From CAZZCP01 sp964653235 (GTDB taxonomy: Bacteria > Bdellovibrionota > Bdellovibrionia > Bdellovibrionales > UBA840): a DNA stretch of 5,729 nucleotides. The position numbers were made by a program, and so were the translations under genes. The notes under the pieces are model-generated. The model had not been told where the DNA came from and made no database searches. It worked only from the letters and a program-made list of their open reading frames with translations. The stretch's first letter is position 1, and each line of letters begins with the position of its first letter. Below, one piece after another: positions 1 through 5,729 of the stretch. The DNA is taken from assembly GCA_964653235.1 (NCBI GenBank), contig CAZZCP010000110.1, positions 1 through 5,729 on the forward strand, given 5' to 3'.

Positions 1-1
1 A

Positions 2-78
<77 letters not shown>

Positions 79-152
79 CCTTGTTTAATGAATCTCACTA
101 TCTAGCAAACTCAGCCTGCTTTTGCAGTAAGATGATAGCTATATGCATAGCA

Positions 153-533
153 TTATTGAGCGAAAATAAGAACTTTTTGACAAAGAACAGCCTCCTCTAA
201 AACCTCCTCTGTCTCTAAGAATCTTACAATCATTTTAGCCTCATAAGTGGTTTTCTCTGCGAAAGCTGTAAGTTCGCGTCTGAGAATAACTCGCTCTACA
301 AAACGAATTTCAAGTGGCCAATACCCGAGCCGGTCATTGGGATAAAAAAGATCTGAGCTGTAGCTTTTGTCTTCATATTTAAAAATTTCGCTTGCGGTTT
401 TTTCTCCGACTATCGGGTTTAGACCTACTGGATGGGATTCACTGCTAAAATGAGCTCTCATTCCAGCACAAAATTCATTGGCGGTGGCTTGGATTGTAAA
501 AAAGATGAGTAGATAGACCCCTATTGTTTTCAT
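153..533 (-). CDS. Small exported protein of unknown function
   Basis: This is a 126-residue protein I do not recognise. It opens with a Sec signal peptide (MK, then a hydrophobic stretch from about residue 4 to 14, then Q-A-T-A), with likely cleavage after A18 to give a mature protein of about 108 residues in the periplasm or outside the cell. The mature part has only two cysteines, C22 near its start and C118 near its end, which could form one disulfide tying the termini together. The second half looks like alternating beta strands (residues about 74-125: LEIRFVERVILRREL, then KMIVRFLE, then LCQKVLIF), with conserved-looking charged residues. The start chosen is ATG at 533, because a strong AAGGGGG Shine-Dalgarno sits five bases upstream; an in-frame TTG at 560 would read through that site. 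It is divergent from the EEP enzyme gene, with 93 bases between the start codons. Confidence 0.72.
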   Translation of the reverse strand: MKTIGVYLLIFFTIQATANEFCAGMRAHFSSESHPVGLNPIVGEKTASEIFKYEDKSYSSDLFYPNDRLGYWPLEIRFVERVILRRELTAFAEKTTYEAKMIVRFLETEEVLEEAVLCQKVLIFAQ

Positions 534-538
534 TGATT

Positions 539-545
539 CCCCCTT
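539..545 (-). promoter_or_regulatory. Ribosome binding site deciding the start at 533
   Basis: On the minus strand AAGGGGG lies five bases (AATCA) before the ATG at 533-531. It fixes the start of the small exported protein and places the hydrophobic signal peptide directly at the N terminus. The longer in-frame TTG start at 560 would put this site inside the coding region. Confidence 0.75.
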
Positions 546-596
546 ATTGTATTTTTTCAATGAGATATAGAATCTTAGTTGTAATCGATATTCTCT

Positions 597-610
597 CTGA
601 TAGGTATCAG
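597..610. repeat. Inverted repeat CTGATA-GG-TATCAG
   Basis: This is a perfect 6+6 base dyad with a two-base centre in the divergent spacer, 17 bases before the EEP enzyme start. In DNA it has the form of a short operator half-site pair. In RNA it could fold as a 5-pair stem (CUGAU/AUCAG) with a four-base loop. It abuts a second dyad with no gap. The sequence shows the symmetry directly; a regulatory role is inferred. Confidence 0.5.
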
Positions 611-623
611 GACTCAGGGAGTC
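611..623 (+). promoter_or_regulatory. SD-containing dyad GACTC-AGG-GAGTC
   Basis: This is a perfect 5+5 base inverted repeat with a three-base centre, ending three bases before the ATG at 627. The Shine-Dalgarno AGGGAG (616-621, five bases before the start) occupies the loop and most of the right arm. If the transcript folds here, the ribosome binding site would be partly sequestered, so translation could depend on melting, a binding protein or the neighbouring dyad. The Shine-Dalgarno assignment is solid; the control role is a hypothesis. Confidence 0.55.
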
Positions 624-626
624 ATT

Positions 627-1715
627 ATGAAATTTTTTGTATTTCTTTGCTTTTTTTGGGGAAATTTAGCGATGGCTAAAGAATTTAAAGTTGTGCACTA
701 CAACATTAAAGAACTAGACAGTAGCAAACTTCGAAGAGCTCAAACTGGGAGCTGCAACAAAAGCGATAAGAAATGCCTGCAAACCAAAGCTGCCATTGGT
801 GTTTTAAAAGATCTTGATGGCGATTTGATCTCGATCAATGAAATGCAGTATGACAAGCCCGATGTTCCTGATGCCACCTATCACACAACTGGCCTGAATG
901 TGTACCGTTTGGCTAAATTACTTGGAATAGATGAATATTGGACTTCTTTTTCAGAAGCTAATACCGGAGAAAATGCCAAACGCAAACAGGGCAAGTACAT
1001 CCTTGAGCCAACAGAGGAAGAAAGACTCAGCCATGGGGATGGAGTCAATTTTGGTATGTTCCCAGGTCAATACTCAACGGCTTTAATTTCTAGGTTTGAG
1101 GTGATATCGCGAAAAGTCTATCGCAAGATTCAGTGGAAAGACTTTAACCCAGATATTGATCTTTCTATATTTCGAACTGCCACTGGAGATAAACTTCCTG
1201 AAGATATCGAACTCTTTGATAAAGACTTTTCCGATACTTTGATCAAAATCGGCGAGCGAGAACTTCATGTTATTACCTATCACACTGTACCCGCCTTTCA
1301 TTTTAACAATGACTCTACTCCCAATTATCTTCGCAATCGTGACCAACTGGCTTTTTTAAAATGGTATATCACTGGCAGAAATCGAGATCGCTTGGCAGAG
1401 CTTAAGGTGTATCCACTCAAGGAAGAAGCGACTTTTGTGGCGATGGGAGATTGGAATGTGGATCCTCAAGATGATCCCAATACCAGCCCTGGTGCAGGCG
1501 TGATTCTTGCCATGGATAGTGAGTTTCAATTTGCAAGCAAATTGACTGAAGATACCTATAGACAATCCGAACTTTCTAGAAAATGGGATTATATTCTTAC
1601 CAGCAATGATATAGAAGTGCTTCAAGCAGGTGTTGTTGACGCAAAACAAGACCCTAGAGTTAAAACTGCTAGTGATCACTTGCCAATATGGGCGAAGCTG
1701 CGTTTTAAAGACTAA
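627..1715 (+). CDS. Secreted EEP-superfamily nuclease/phosphodiesterase
   Basis: This 362-residue protein is a likely metal-dependent phosphoester hydrolase of the endonuclease/exonuclease/phosphatase (DNase I-like) superfamily. A Sec signal peptide (residues 1-17, ending A-M-A) indicates export. Catalytic motifs appear in the expected order: N26 (VVHYNIKEL), E72 (ISINEMQ, metal ligand), YSTALISR (149-156), H219 (ITYHT), D275 and N277 (MGDWNVDP), D321 (WDYIL) and S349-D350-H351 (SDHLP). These match the positions of DNase I N7, E39, H134, D168, N170, D212, D251 and H252, so the protein should be active. C43 and C50 could form a disulfide in an early loop. Charged segments at about 110-147 and 170-205 separate the core motifs. 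The start is ATG at 627, with AGGGAG five bases upstream. Its TAA overlaps the stop of the convergent kinase gene. The substrate (DNA, RNA, phospholipid or inositol phosphate) cannot be read from the sequence; extracellular nuclease is the best guess. Confidence 0.88.
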   Translation: MKFFVFLCFFWGNLAMAKEFKVVHYNIKELDSSKLRRAQTGSCNKSDKKCLQTKAAIGVLKDLDGDLISINEMQYDKPDVPDATYHTTGLNVYRLAKLLGIDEYWTSFSEANTGENAKRKQGKYILEPTEEERLSHGDGVNFGMFPGQYSTALISRFEVISRKVYRKIQWKDFNPDIDLSIFRTATGDKLPEDIELFDKDFSDTLIKIGERELHVITYHTVPAFHFNNDSTPNYLRNRDQLAFLKWYITGRNRDRLAELKVYPLKEEATFVAMGDWNVDPQDDPNTSPGAGVILAMDSEFQFASKLTEDTYRQSELSRKWDYILTSNDIEVLQAGVVDAKQDPRVKTASDHLPIWAKLRFKD

Positions 1716-3172
1716 CTGGCCGCTCTAGTATCTATTTCTTTTTTCGGTATCTCCATCACCAAACAAGTATTATCAATTGATGTGTCAATATAGAGATCGC
1801 CATTGTTGGCCATCATAATGCTCTTTGAAATACTCAATCCCAATCCTGTTCCATTGCCACTCTCTTTTGAAGAGTAAAAGGGCATAAAAATTTTCTCTTG
1901 CTTATCTTTTGGTATTCCATTGCCACTATCGATAACCTTGAGTCTATAATGCTCACCTATTTCTTTAAGCTCAACACGTATCCAAGGATTTTGTGACTCT
2001 TTAATCGCATCAAATGAATTGCTTAATAGATTGAGAAGTACTTGCGAAAATTGGGTGCCTTGACATAAAACCTTTGCCTCTTTGATTGAGGTATGGACTT
2101 CGAATTGAATCGCTTTTTCACGAAACTTTTCTTGGCATATCATTGCACCTTCATCAATGATTTGTAATAGATCTTTTTCAACATATTCATGCACTTCGTT
2201 GCGAGAGAGTTTAAGTAGAGATGATATTACATTAGAGATTCTCTCAGAAGTGTTGAAAATTCTCTCTAGTCGAAGCTTGAGATTGTCTCTTTCTAAATTG
2301 TCAGCTTCAAGTGCTGAAATTAGAATTTCTGCATTCCCTTGAATGATACCCAGTGGATTATTGACCTCATGGGCAATTTCTCCTGCCATTTGGCCGATGC
2401 TCTTCCATTTTTCTAAGTGAATCAGTTCAGTGTGATAGGCATCTTCTTTTTCAATGTCCTTTCCGCAAATCACATAACCTTCAATATTATCTCCAATTTG
2501 TATGGGCTCAGAAGAAATCAATACGGGTACATAATCTCCTGAATCAAGATGCAAAAGGGCTCTTTTTTGTTGTGCGTATTTATAACCTAGCTCTTCATTT
2601 GCAATCGATGATTTAAGGCATTGATCGACCTTTTTACCAAGTAAATTTCTAGGATTTCTTAGTTTTTCTCGAAGGGGACGATTGATTCTCTGAATCGTGC
2701 CGTTGGTGTCTACAACTAAAAGCAAATCATTCATGGAATGCAACATAGCTTGTAAGAAGTGGTTTTCTTCTTTAAAAATTTCTGCCATTTTTTGTCTTTG
2801 CGACTCTGCCTTATGATTGGCTCTCTCGATTTTCTTGGCTAAAACTTGGGGAGAAAAAGGCTTAAAGATATAGTCATCAGCACCTTTATCGATGATTTTA
2901 GCAACTCCATCAAAATCACTTTGAGTTGTCATAATAAAGAAGGGAATGGAATCAAACTTATCTTTACTTCGAACATATTCAAGGAGCTCTTCACCAGACA
3001 TCCGTGGCATAATCCAATCACTAATGATCAAATCAATATCTTTTTCAGAATCTAAAATTTCAAGTGCTTGGTGCCCGTCGCAGGCAGCGATTGCAGAATG
3101 GCCTAAATCGCTCAAGACCTCTAGTGTAAACTCCCGAGTGCTCTCGGCATCTTCGACGATTAAGATTTTCAT
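1712..3172 (-). CDS. Hybrid histidine kinase: N-terminal receiver, PAS, HisKA, HATPase
   Basis: This is a 486-residue cytosolic signalling protein with no membrane segment. The receiver domain spans about 1-119: acidic pair E7/D8, phosphoacceptor D52 (ISDWIMP), T82, and K104 in KPF. A short linker leads to a PAS domain (about 137-240), which begins after a helical stretch and contains LLLVVDTNGTIQRIN. The HisKA helix pair (about 254-325) has phospho-accepting H268 in GEIAHEVNNPLG. The ATPase domain (about 370-478) has the N box LLNLLSNSFDAI, G1 box DSGNGIP (D415), F box FMPFYSS and G2 box GNGTGLGLSIS. All are intact, so the kinase should be active. With the receiver first, phosphorylation at D52 probably modulates the kinase. 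No output domain is present, so its target regulator lies elsewhere. ATG at 3172 is preferred over the in-frame GTG at 3187 because of a strong upstream AAGGAG. It lies downstream of the CheA-like kinase on the same strand, which is a plausible phosphodonor. Confidence 0.93.
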   Translation of the reverse strand: MKILIVEDAESTREFTLEVLSDLGHSAIAACDGHQALEILDSEKDIDLIISDWIMPRMSGEELLEYVRSKDKFDSIPFFIMTTQSDFDGVAKIIDKGADDYIFKPFSPQVLAKKIERANHKAESQRQKMAEIFKEENHFLQAMLHSMNDLLLVVDTNGTIQRINRPLREKLRNPRNLLGKKVDQCLKSSIANEELGYKYAQQKRALLHLDSGDYVPVLISSEPIQIGDNIEGYVICGKDIEKEDAYHTELIHLEKWKSIGQMAGEIAHEVNNPLGIIQGNAEILISALEADNLERDNLKLRLERIFNTSERISNVISSLLKLSRNEVHEYVEKDLLQIIDEGAMICQEKFREKAIQFEVHTSIKEAKVLCQGTQFSQVLLNLLSNSFDAIKESQNPWIRVELKEIGEHYRLKVIDSGNGIPKDKQEKIFMPFYSSKESGNGTGLGLSISKSIMMANNGDLYIDTSIDNTCLVMEIPKKEIDTRAAS

Positions 3173-3297
3173 AGGATTCTCCTTCACAAACGTACTACTA
3201 ATATTATTTCGGATAAATCACAGCAAGACTTTAGCAGAGTATATATTTATTAATATTTTCAATATCTTAGAATAGAGCAAAAACAGACTAGATTGTG
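3173..3297 (-). other. Spacer between the two kinase genes
   Basis: These 125 bases separate the stop of the CheA-like kinase from the start of the receiver-kinase gene. They are strongly AT-rich, especially 3238-3270. I see no stem-loop followed by a T run on the minus strand, so transcription of the upstream gene may continue through. A TATACT at 3243-3238 resembles a -10 hexamer, but the sequence 17 bases further up (GATATT) is a poor -35. Co-transcription, with or without an internal promoter, is therefore the likeliest arrangement, but it is not proven. Confidence 0.35.
3179..3184 (-). promoter_or_regulatory. Ribosome binding site deciding the start at 3172
   Basis: AAGGAG on the minus strand lies six bases (AATCCT) before the ATG at 3172-3170, an ideal Shine-Dalgarno arrangement. 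The alternative GTG at 3187-3185 directly overlaps the upstream edge of this site and would add five residues (start, KENP) before the receiver's first strand, MKILIVED, which normally starts the domain. Confidence 0.8.
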
Positions 3298-5256
3298 TTA
3301 AGATACCTGTTTCAAAACAGAACTCTTAGGATCAATCTCTGTGATTTCAGGTACTTCAATAAAAAGCTCAAAACTCTCTCCTGGAGTGCTTCGCACCTCA
3401 CAGAATCCATTGAGTTTTTCAGCTTGAATGCGAATTGCACTTAGCCCTACACCTTGTCCAGAGACCTCAGAAAGACTATCTGAGGTGGTAAAATCATCCT
3501 GTAAAAGAAAGTTTAAAACCTCTTGATTGCTAAGGCTCTCAATATGAGGCACACGGTCTCGAAATTTATCTCTTAGATTGTCAACATGAACTCCCTGCCC
3601 GTCATCACAAATTCGAAACTGCAAATAGCTCTTTGTATCTCGAAAAACACGATTGCATGAGATAGAAAGCTTTGCTTTTGGATTTTTTCCATATTTCTCA
3701 CGTATCAATGGCTCTTCAATTCCGTGATCGAGAGAGTTTCGTATTGCATGAATCATTGCTGCAAAAAGAGCTTCGTAAACTTCAGGCATAACCTTGATGT
3801 TATTACTATGAATTTCAAATGCTTCTACTTCTTTATTTAATTTTAGAGCTAGGTCATGTACAAGATCTACCCAGGCATGAAAAAAAGTCGCAACATCTTG
3901 GAGAATCATATTTTCATCAATAAATTTTAGGTGTGCTTGAGCATTCTGCGGATCAGACTCAATCTGTTTTCTCAATTGCAAAAAGCTTTCGAGATTTACT
4001 TCAAGTTTTTTTTCATTTAAGTCTTTTTTGAGAGAGAAAAAATCTTTTTTATTTTTCACATACTTTTTTAAAAAGGCTACCAAATCTTCAAAATAGGGAC
4101 GAATTTCATATCTGACTGTATCTTTATCAAATGAGATTCTTTTGAGTTCAATTTCTTTTTGATGTATAAATTGAACTAAATCATCTAAGAAATAAATGCT
4201 GGCATCCCCTTTTATCGTATGCAGGGCTTGCATCAAATGCTTTTTATCTTCAGCTACATATCTTTGTCGACTTAGGCGCTCACTCAGACTCAACTGAAAG
4301 TCTTGAAGCTCACGCAAAAACTTTGTGAATTGGTTTCGATTTTTCGCAATTTGCAAAATCATCTTGGCTTGTCTTTGTTCTTTTTCTATTTGCTTTCTTG
4401 CCTCTTCTGTTTCGGTTATATCATGGGCAGTTAAAACAATAGAACTTACATTATTATTCTTATCGCGAGCAGGGTAAAAATCGATCTTTAACAAAGTATC
4501 TCTAAGCTGTAAAGTATGGATCCCTAAGTTTCGTATCTCTTCAAAATCCATCGGTTCTTCAAATAGATAGTTCCACCATTTTAAAAAACTCTCTCTTTTG
4601 AAATCAGGTATACGCAACAGATCCCAGACTTTTTTACCCCTTGGATCTACTTGCAAGAGTTTTTCACTAACGGATGAAAATGTAGGTCCTATATTACCTT
4701 GACGGTCAAACATCATAAAGGCTTCGTTAAGACTATCGATCATTAACTTTTGAACTTCGTTTAAATCCAATATTTCTTTTGACTTTATATCAAGAGCCTT
4801 TTGCAAGCCACCTGTGAACTTTTCAAGTTCTTTGTTTGCCTCTTTCAGATCTTTTAGAGATCGCTCTTTTTGTTCCATTTCAGTCTTGTATTTACTTTGA
4901 AGTTTTTCTTCTAAGCTCACATCACGCAGTAGAGCGACCCACAATTTCATTGGATATAAATCTTGAAGTGGCACAATACTTAACTGCACCAGTCCTTCGT
5001 TTCTTTTTCTTCCCAAAGTGTAAAAAGCAGTTTCTCGATAGCCTTTTGATTTTTTTGTAGCAGTCAAAATTTCTGGAGATAGTATATCTTTTTCTTGAAA
5101 AACGATCATCTCAAGAATTGATTTTCCTGATTGCAATTTTCGCGGACTAAGACCAGTAATGCTGCAAAATACATCATTAAAGTAATATGGGGTGCATGTC
5201 TCATCTAATATGAGAACACCATCTAAAAAATTATCATAGACGCTGATATCAATCAT
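3298..5256 (-). CDS. CheA-like kinase: PAS, coiled coil, PAS, HPt, CheA-type ATPase
   Basis: This is a 652-residue protein with no signal peptide or membrane segment, so a cytosolic sensor kinase. PAS 1 spans about 5-115 (FLDGVLILDE, then YYFNDVFCSITGLS). A charged coiled coil follows (about 116-170), then PAS 2 (about 171-283, ending ITETEEAR) and a second helical linker. The HPt domain (about 300-400) has phosphoacceptor H346 in ALHTIKGDAS. A segment around 450-482 (LVHDLALKLNKEVE) matches the start of the CheA catalytic region (RDLA-K-GKEV pattern). The ATPase domain (about 483-636) has the CheA-type N box AIRNSLDHGIE (N507, D510, H511), G1 box DDGQGV, F box FTTSD and G2 box SGQGVGLSAI. 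Unlike chemotaxis CheA, it stops about 15 residues after the ATPase domain, with no CheW-like receptor-coupling domain, and the HPt is internal rather than first. The PAS domains probably provide the input. Start ATG 5256 has GGAG five bases upstream. An A8 run falls between HPt and ATPase. Confidence 0.93.
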   Translation of the reverse strand: MIDISVYDNFLDGVLILDETCTPYYFNDVFCSITGLSPRKLQSGKSILEMIVFQEKDILSPEILTATKKSKGYRETAFYTLGRKRNEGLVQLSIVPLQDLYPMKLWVALLRDVSLEEKLQSKYKTEMEQKERSLKDLKEANKELEKFTGGLQKALDIKSKEILDLNEVQKLMIDSLNEAFMMFDRQGNIGPTFSSVSEKLLQVDPRGKKVWDLLRIPDFKRESFLKWWNYLFEEPMDFEEIRNLGIHTLQLRDTLLKIDFYPARDKNNNVSSIVLTAHDITETEEARKQIEKEQRQAKMILQIAKNRNQFTKFLRELQDFQLSLSERLSRQRYVAEDKKHLMQALHTIKGDASIYFLDDLVQFIHQKEIELKRISFDKDTVRYEIRPYFEDLVAFLKKYVKNKKDFFSLKKDLNEKKLEVNLESFLQLRKQIESDPQNAQAHLKFIDENMILQDVATFFHAWVDLVHDLALKLNKEVEAFEIHSNNIKVMPEVYEALFAAMIHAIRNSLDHGIEEPLIREKYGKNPKAKLSISCNRVFRDTKSYLQFRICDDGQGVHVDNLRDKFRDRVPHIESLSNQEVLNFLLQDDFTTSDSLSEVSGQGVGLSAIRIQAEKLNGFCEVRSTPGESFELFIEVPEITEIDPKSSVLKQVS

Positions 5257-5401
5257 TTAAGCTCCATTCTCTATATCGGTTCTTTTCTCTGACATATAAC
5301 TGGCCCTAGTGATGGCTTTTTAGATCGACTTTTGTAGAGAGCTATACCTCAACAAATAAGTCAATTGCCGTAAAAAAATGCTAGGATTAATCTATACTTA
5401 A
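5257..5401. other. Divergent spacer between CheA-like kinase and exported protein
   Basis: This 145-base spacer must carry promoters for both flanking genes, which point away from each other. On the minus strand TTGACT (near 5363) looks like a -35 but has no matching -10 at 16-18 bases. On the plus strand TATACT (5393-5398) resembles a -10 but lies only three bases before the ATG. I see no strong vegetative promoter, no clear dyad operator and no small gene. An A7 run lies at 5372-5378. Confidence 0.3.
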
Positions 5402-5729
5402 ATGATTAGACTTCTTTGCGTACTCATCTTGACTTTTGTCCATTCTGCTTGGGCTTTTTCACTATTGGGAATTGGTTACCCAAAGCAAGATTATAGTGCC
5501 ACGATGAGATTTGCTATCGATCAAAAAAGCATCAAAGAGAGTCCATATTATTTTACTTATATTTTACGTCCGACAAGCATAGATTTTTCGAGAGATGAAA
5601 TTGATTTTGAGAGCTTTCGCTTTCAAAAAGAAGAAAAATCGGTGCTATTTGCTTGGCCTAAAATATTTGGCCAAGAAGGAAATATTGTTCTTGAATCTAA
5701 AAACGACAAAGGCTGGAGTGAGGAATTTG
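5402..5729 (+). CDS. Exported protein of unknown function, partial (3' end beyond window)
   Basis: An open frame runs from ATG 5402 to the window end (109 codons plus one base) with no stop, so the gene is cut by the window. The N terminus is a clear Sec signal peptide: MIRLLCVLILTFVHSAWA, likely cleaved after A18. A cysteine at residue 6 lies inside the hydrophobic core but not in a lipobox. The mature part begins FSLLGIGYPKQDYSATMRF and then looks rich in beta strands with many aromatic residues (PYYFTYILRP, VLFAWPKIFG), which would suit a periplasmic or outer-membrane protein. I do not recognise the family. No good Shine-Dalgarno precedes the ATG: AGGA at 5383-5386 is 15 bases away, and no other in-frame start lies before the signal peptide core. 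It is divergent from the CheA-like kinase gene. Confidence 0.7.
   Translation, partial: MIRLLCVLILTFVHSAWAFSLLGIGYPKQDYSATMRFAIDQKSIKESPYYFTYILRPTSIDFSRDEIDFESFRFQKEEKSVLFAWPKIFGQEGNIVLESKNDKGWSEEF

Noticed and set aside
138..151. Dyad GCTAT-ATGC-ATAGC as a terminator after the small exported-protein gene
   Set aside because: It has only five mostly A-T pairs, overlaps the region immediately after the stop and is not followed by a T run on the minus strand.
534..560. Upstream TTG start extending the small exported protein by nine residues
   Set aside because: The extension runs through the AAGGGGG ribosome binding site and would put charged residues in front of a standard signal peptide.
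1083..1679. Minus-strand open frames of 87 and 107 residues inside the EEP gene
   Set aside because: They lie antisense to a gene with strong family motifs, have no ribosome binding site worth noting and no recognisable composition or domain.
3238..3243. TATACT as a promoter -10 for the receiver-kinase gene
   Set aside because: The hexamer is good but has no -35 at 16-18 bases and lies in very AT-rich DNA where such matches occur by chance; noted only within the spacer description.
2157..3275. Plus-strand open frames (61, 69 and 109 residues) opposite the receiver-kinase gene
   Set aside because: They are antisense to conserved receiver and kinase motifs and overlap each other; their composition is that of a shadow frame.
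4836..5060. Plus-strand 74-residue open frame
   Set aside because: It is antisense to the PAS 1 and coiled-coil region of the CheA-like kinase; no start signal or domain.
5301..5317. Possible sigma-54 promoter (TGGCCC ... TGGCT)
   Set aside because: The GG-to-GC spacing is 11 rather than 10 bases and the second element is TGGC rather than TTGC, so it fails the strict rule for this class.

Overview
The window is AT-rich chromosomal DNA from a Gram-negative-type bacterium. It holds one tRNA gene and five protein genes, the last cut by the window end. Two secreted proteins have typical Sec signal peptides, the two large signalling proteins have no membrane segment, and the genes are tightly packed. 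Together with a secreted nuclease-like enzyme and abundant PAS/kinase modules, this would suit Bdellovibrionota (Bdellovibrio/Bacteriovorax-like predators) or a related delta-type lineage. That placement is an inference from style, not from a marker gene.

Layout, left to right. A complete tRNA-Pro(GGG) with encoded CCA lies on the minus strand at 2-78. A small exported protein of unknown function follows on the same strand (153-533). A short divergent spacer with two adjacent inverted repeats (597-610 and 611-623) separates it from a plus-strand gene (627-1715) for a secreted endonuclease/exonuclease/phosphatase (EEP) superfamily enzyme with all expected catalytic residues. Its stop codon overlaps, tail to tail, the stop codon of a minus-strand gene (1712-3172) for a receiver-PAS-histidine kinase. 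Upstream of that on the same strand, after 125 bases, is a 652-residue cytosolic CheA-like kinase (3298-5256) built PAS-coiled coil-PAS-HPt-CheA-type ATPase and lacking the CheW-like domain. A divergent spacer of 145 bases then leads to the first 109 codons of another exported protein on the plus strand (5402 to the window end).

Functionally, the two kinases are the core of the window. The CheA-like protein supplies a histidine phosphotransfer site (H346). The neighbouring protein begins with a receiver domain (D52) and ends in its own kinase core (H268), and neither carries a DNA-binding or other output domain. The simplest reading is a cytoplasmic relay in which the CheA-like kinase phosphorylates the receiver of the second kinase and so tunes its output to a regulator encoded elsewhere. 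This is inferred from domain content and proximity. The three exported proteins and the tRNA show no visible functional link to the relay. No mobile element, CRISPR array, rRNA or convincing intrinsic terminator was seen, and no stretch above 300 bases lacks a gene.
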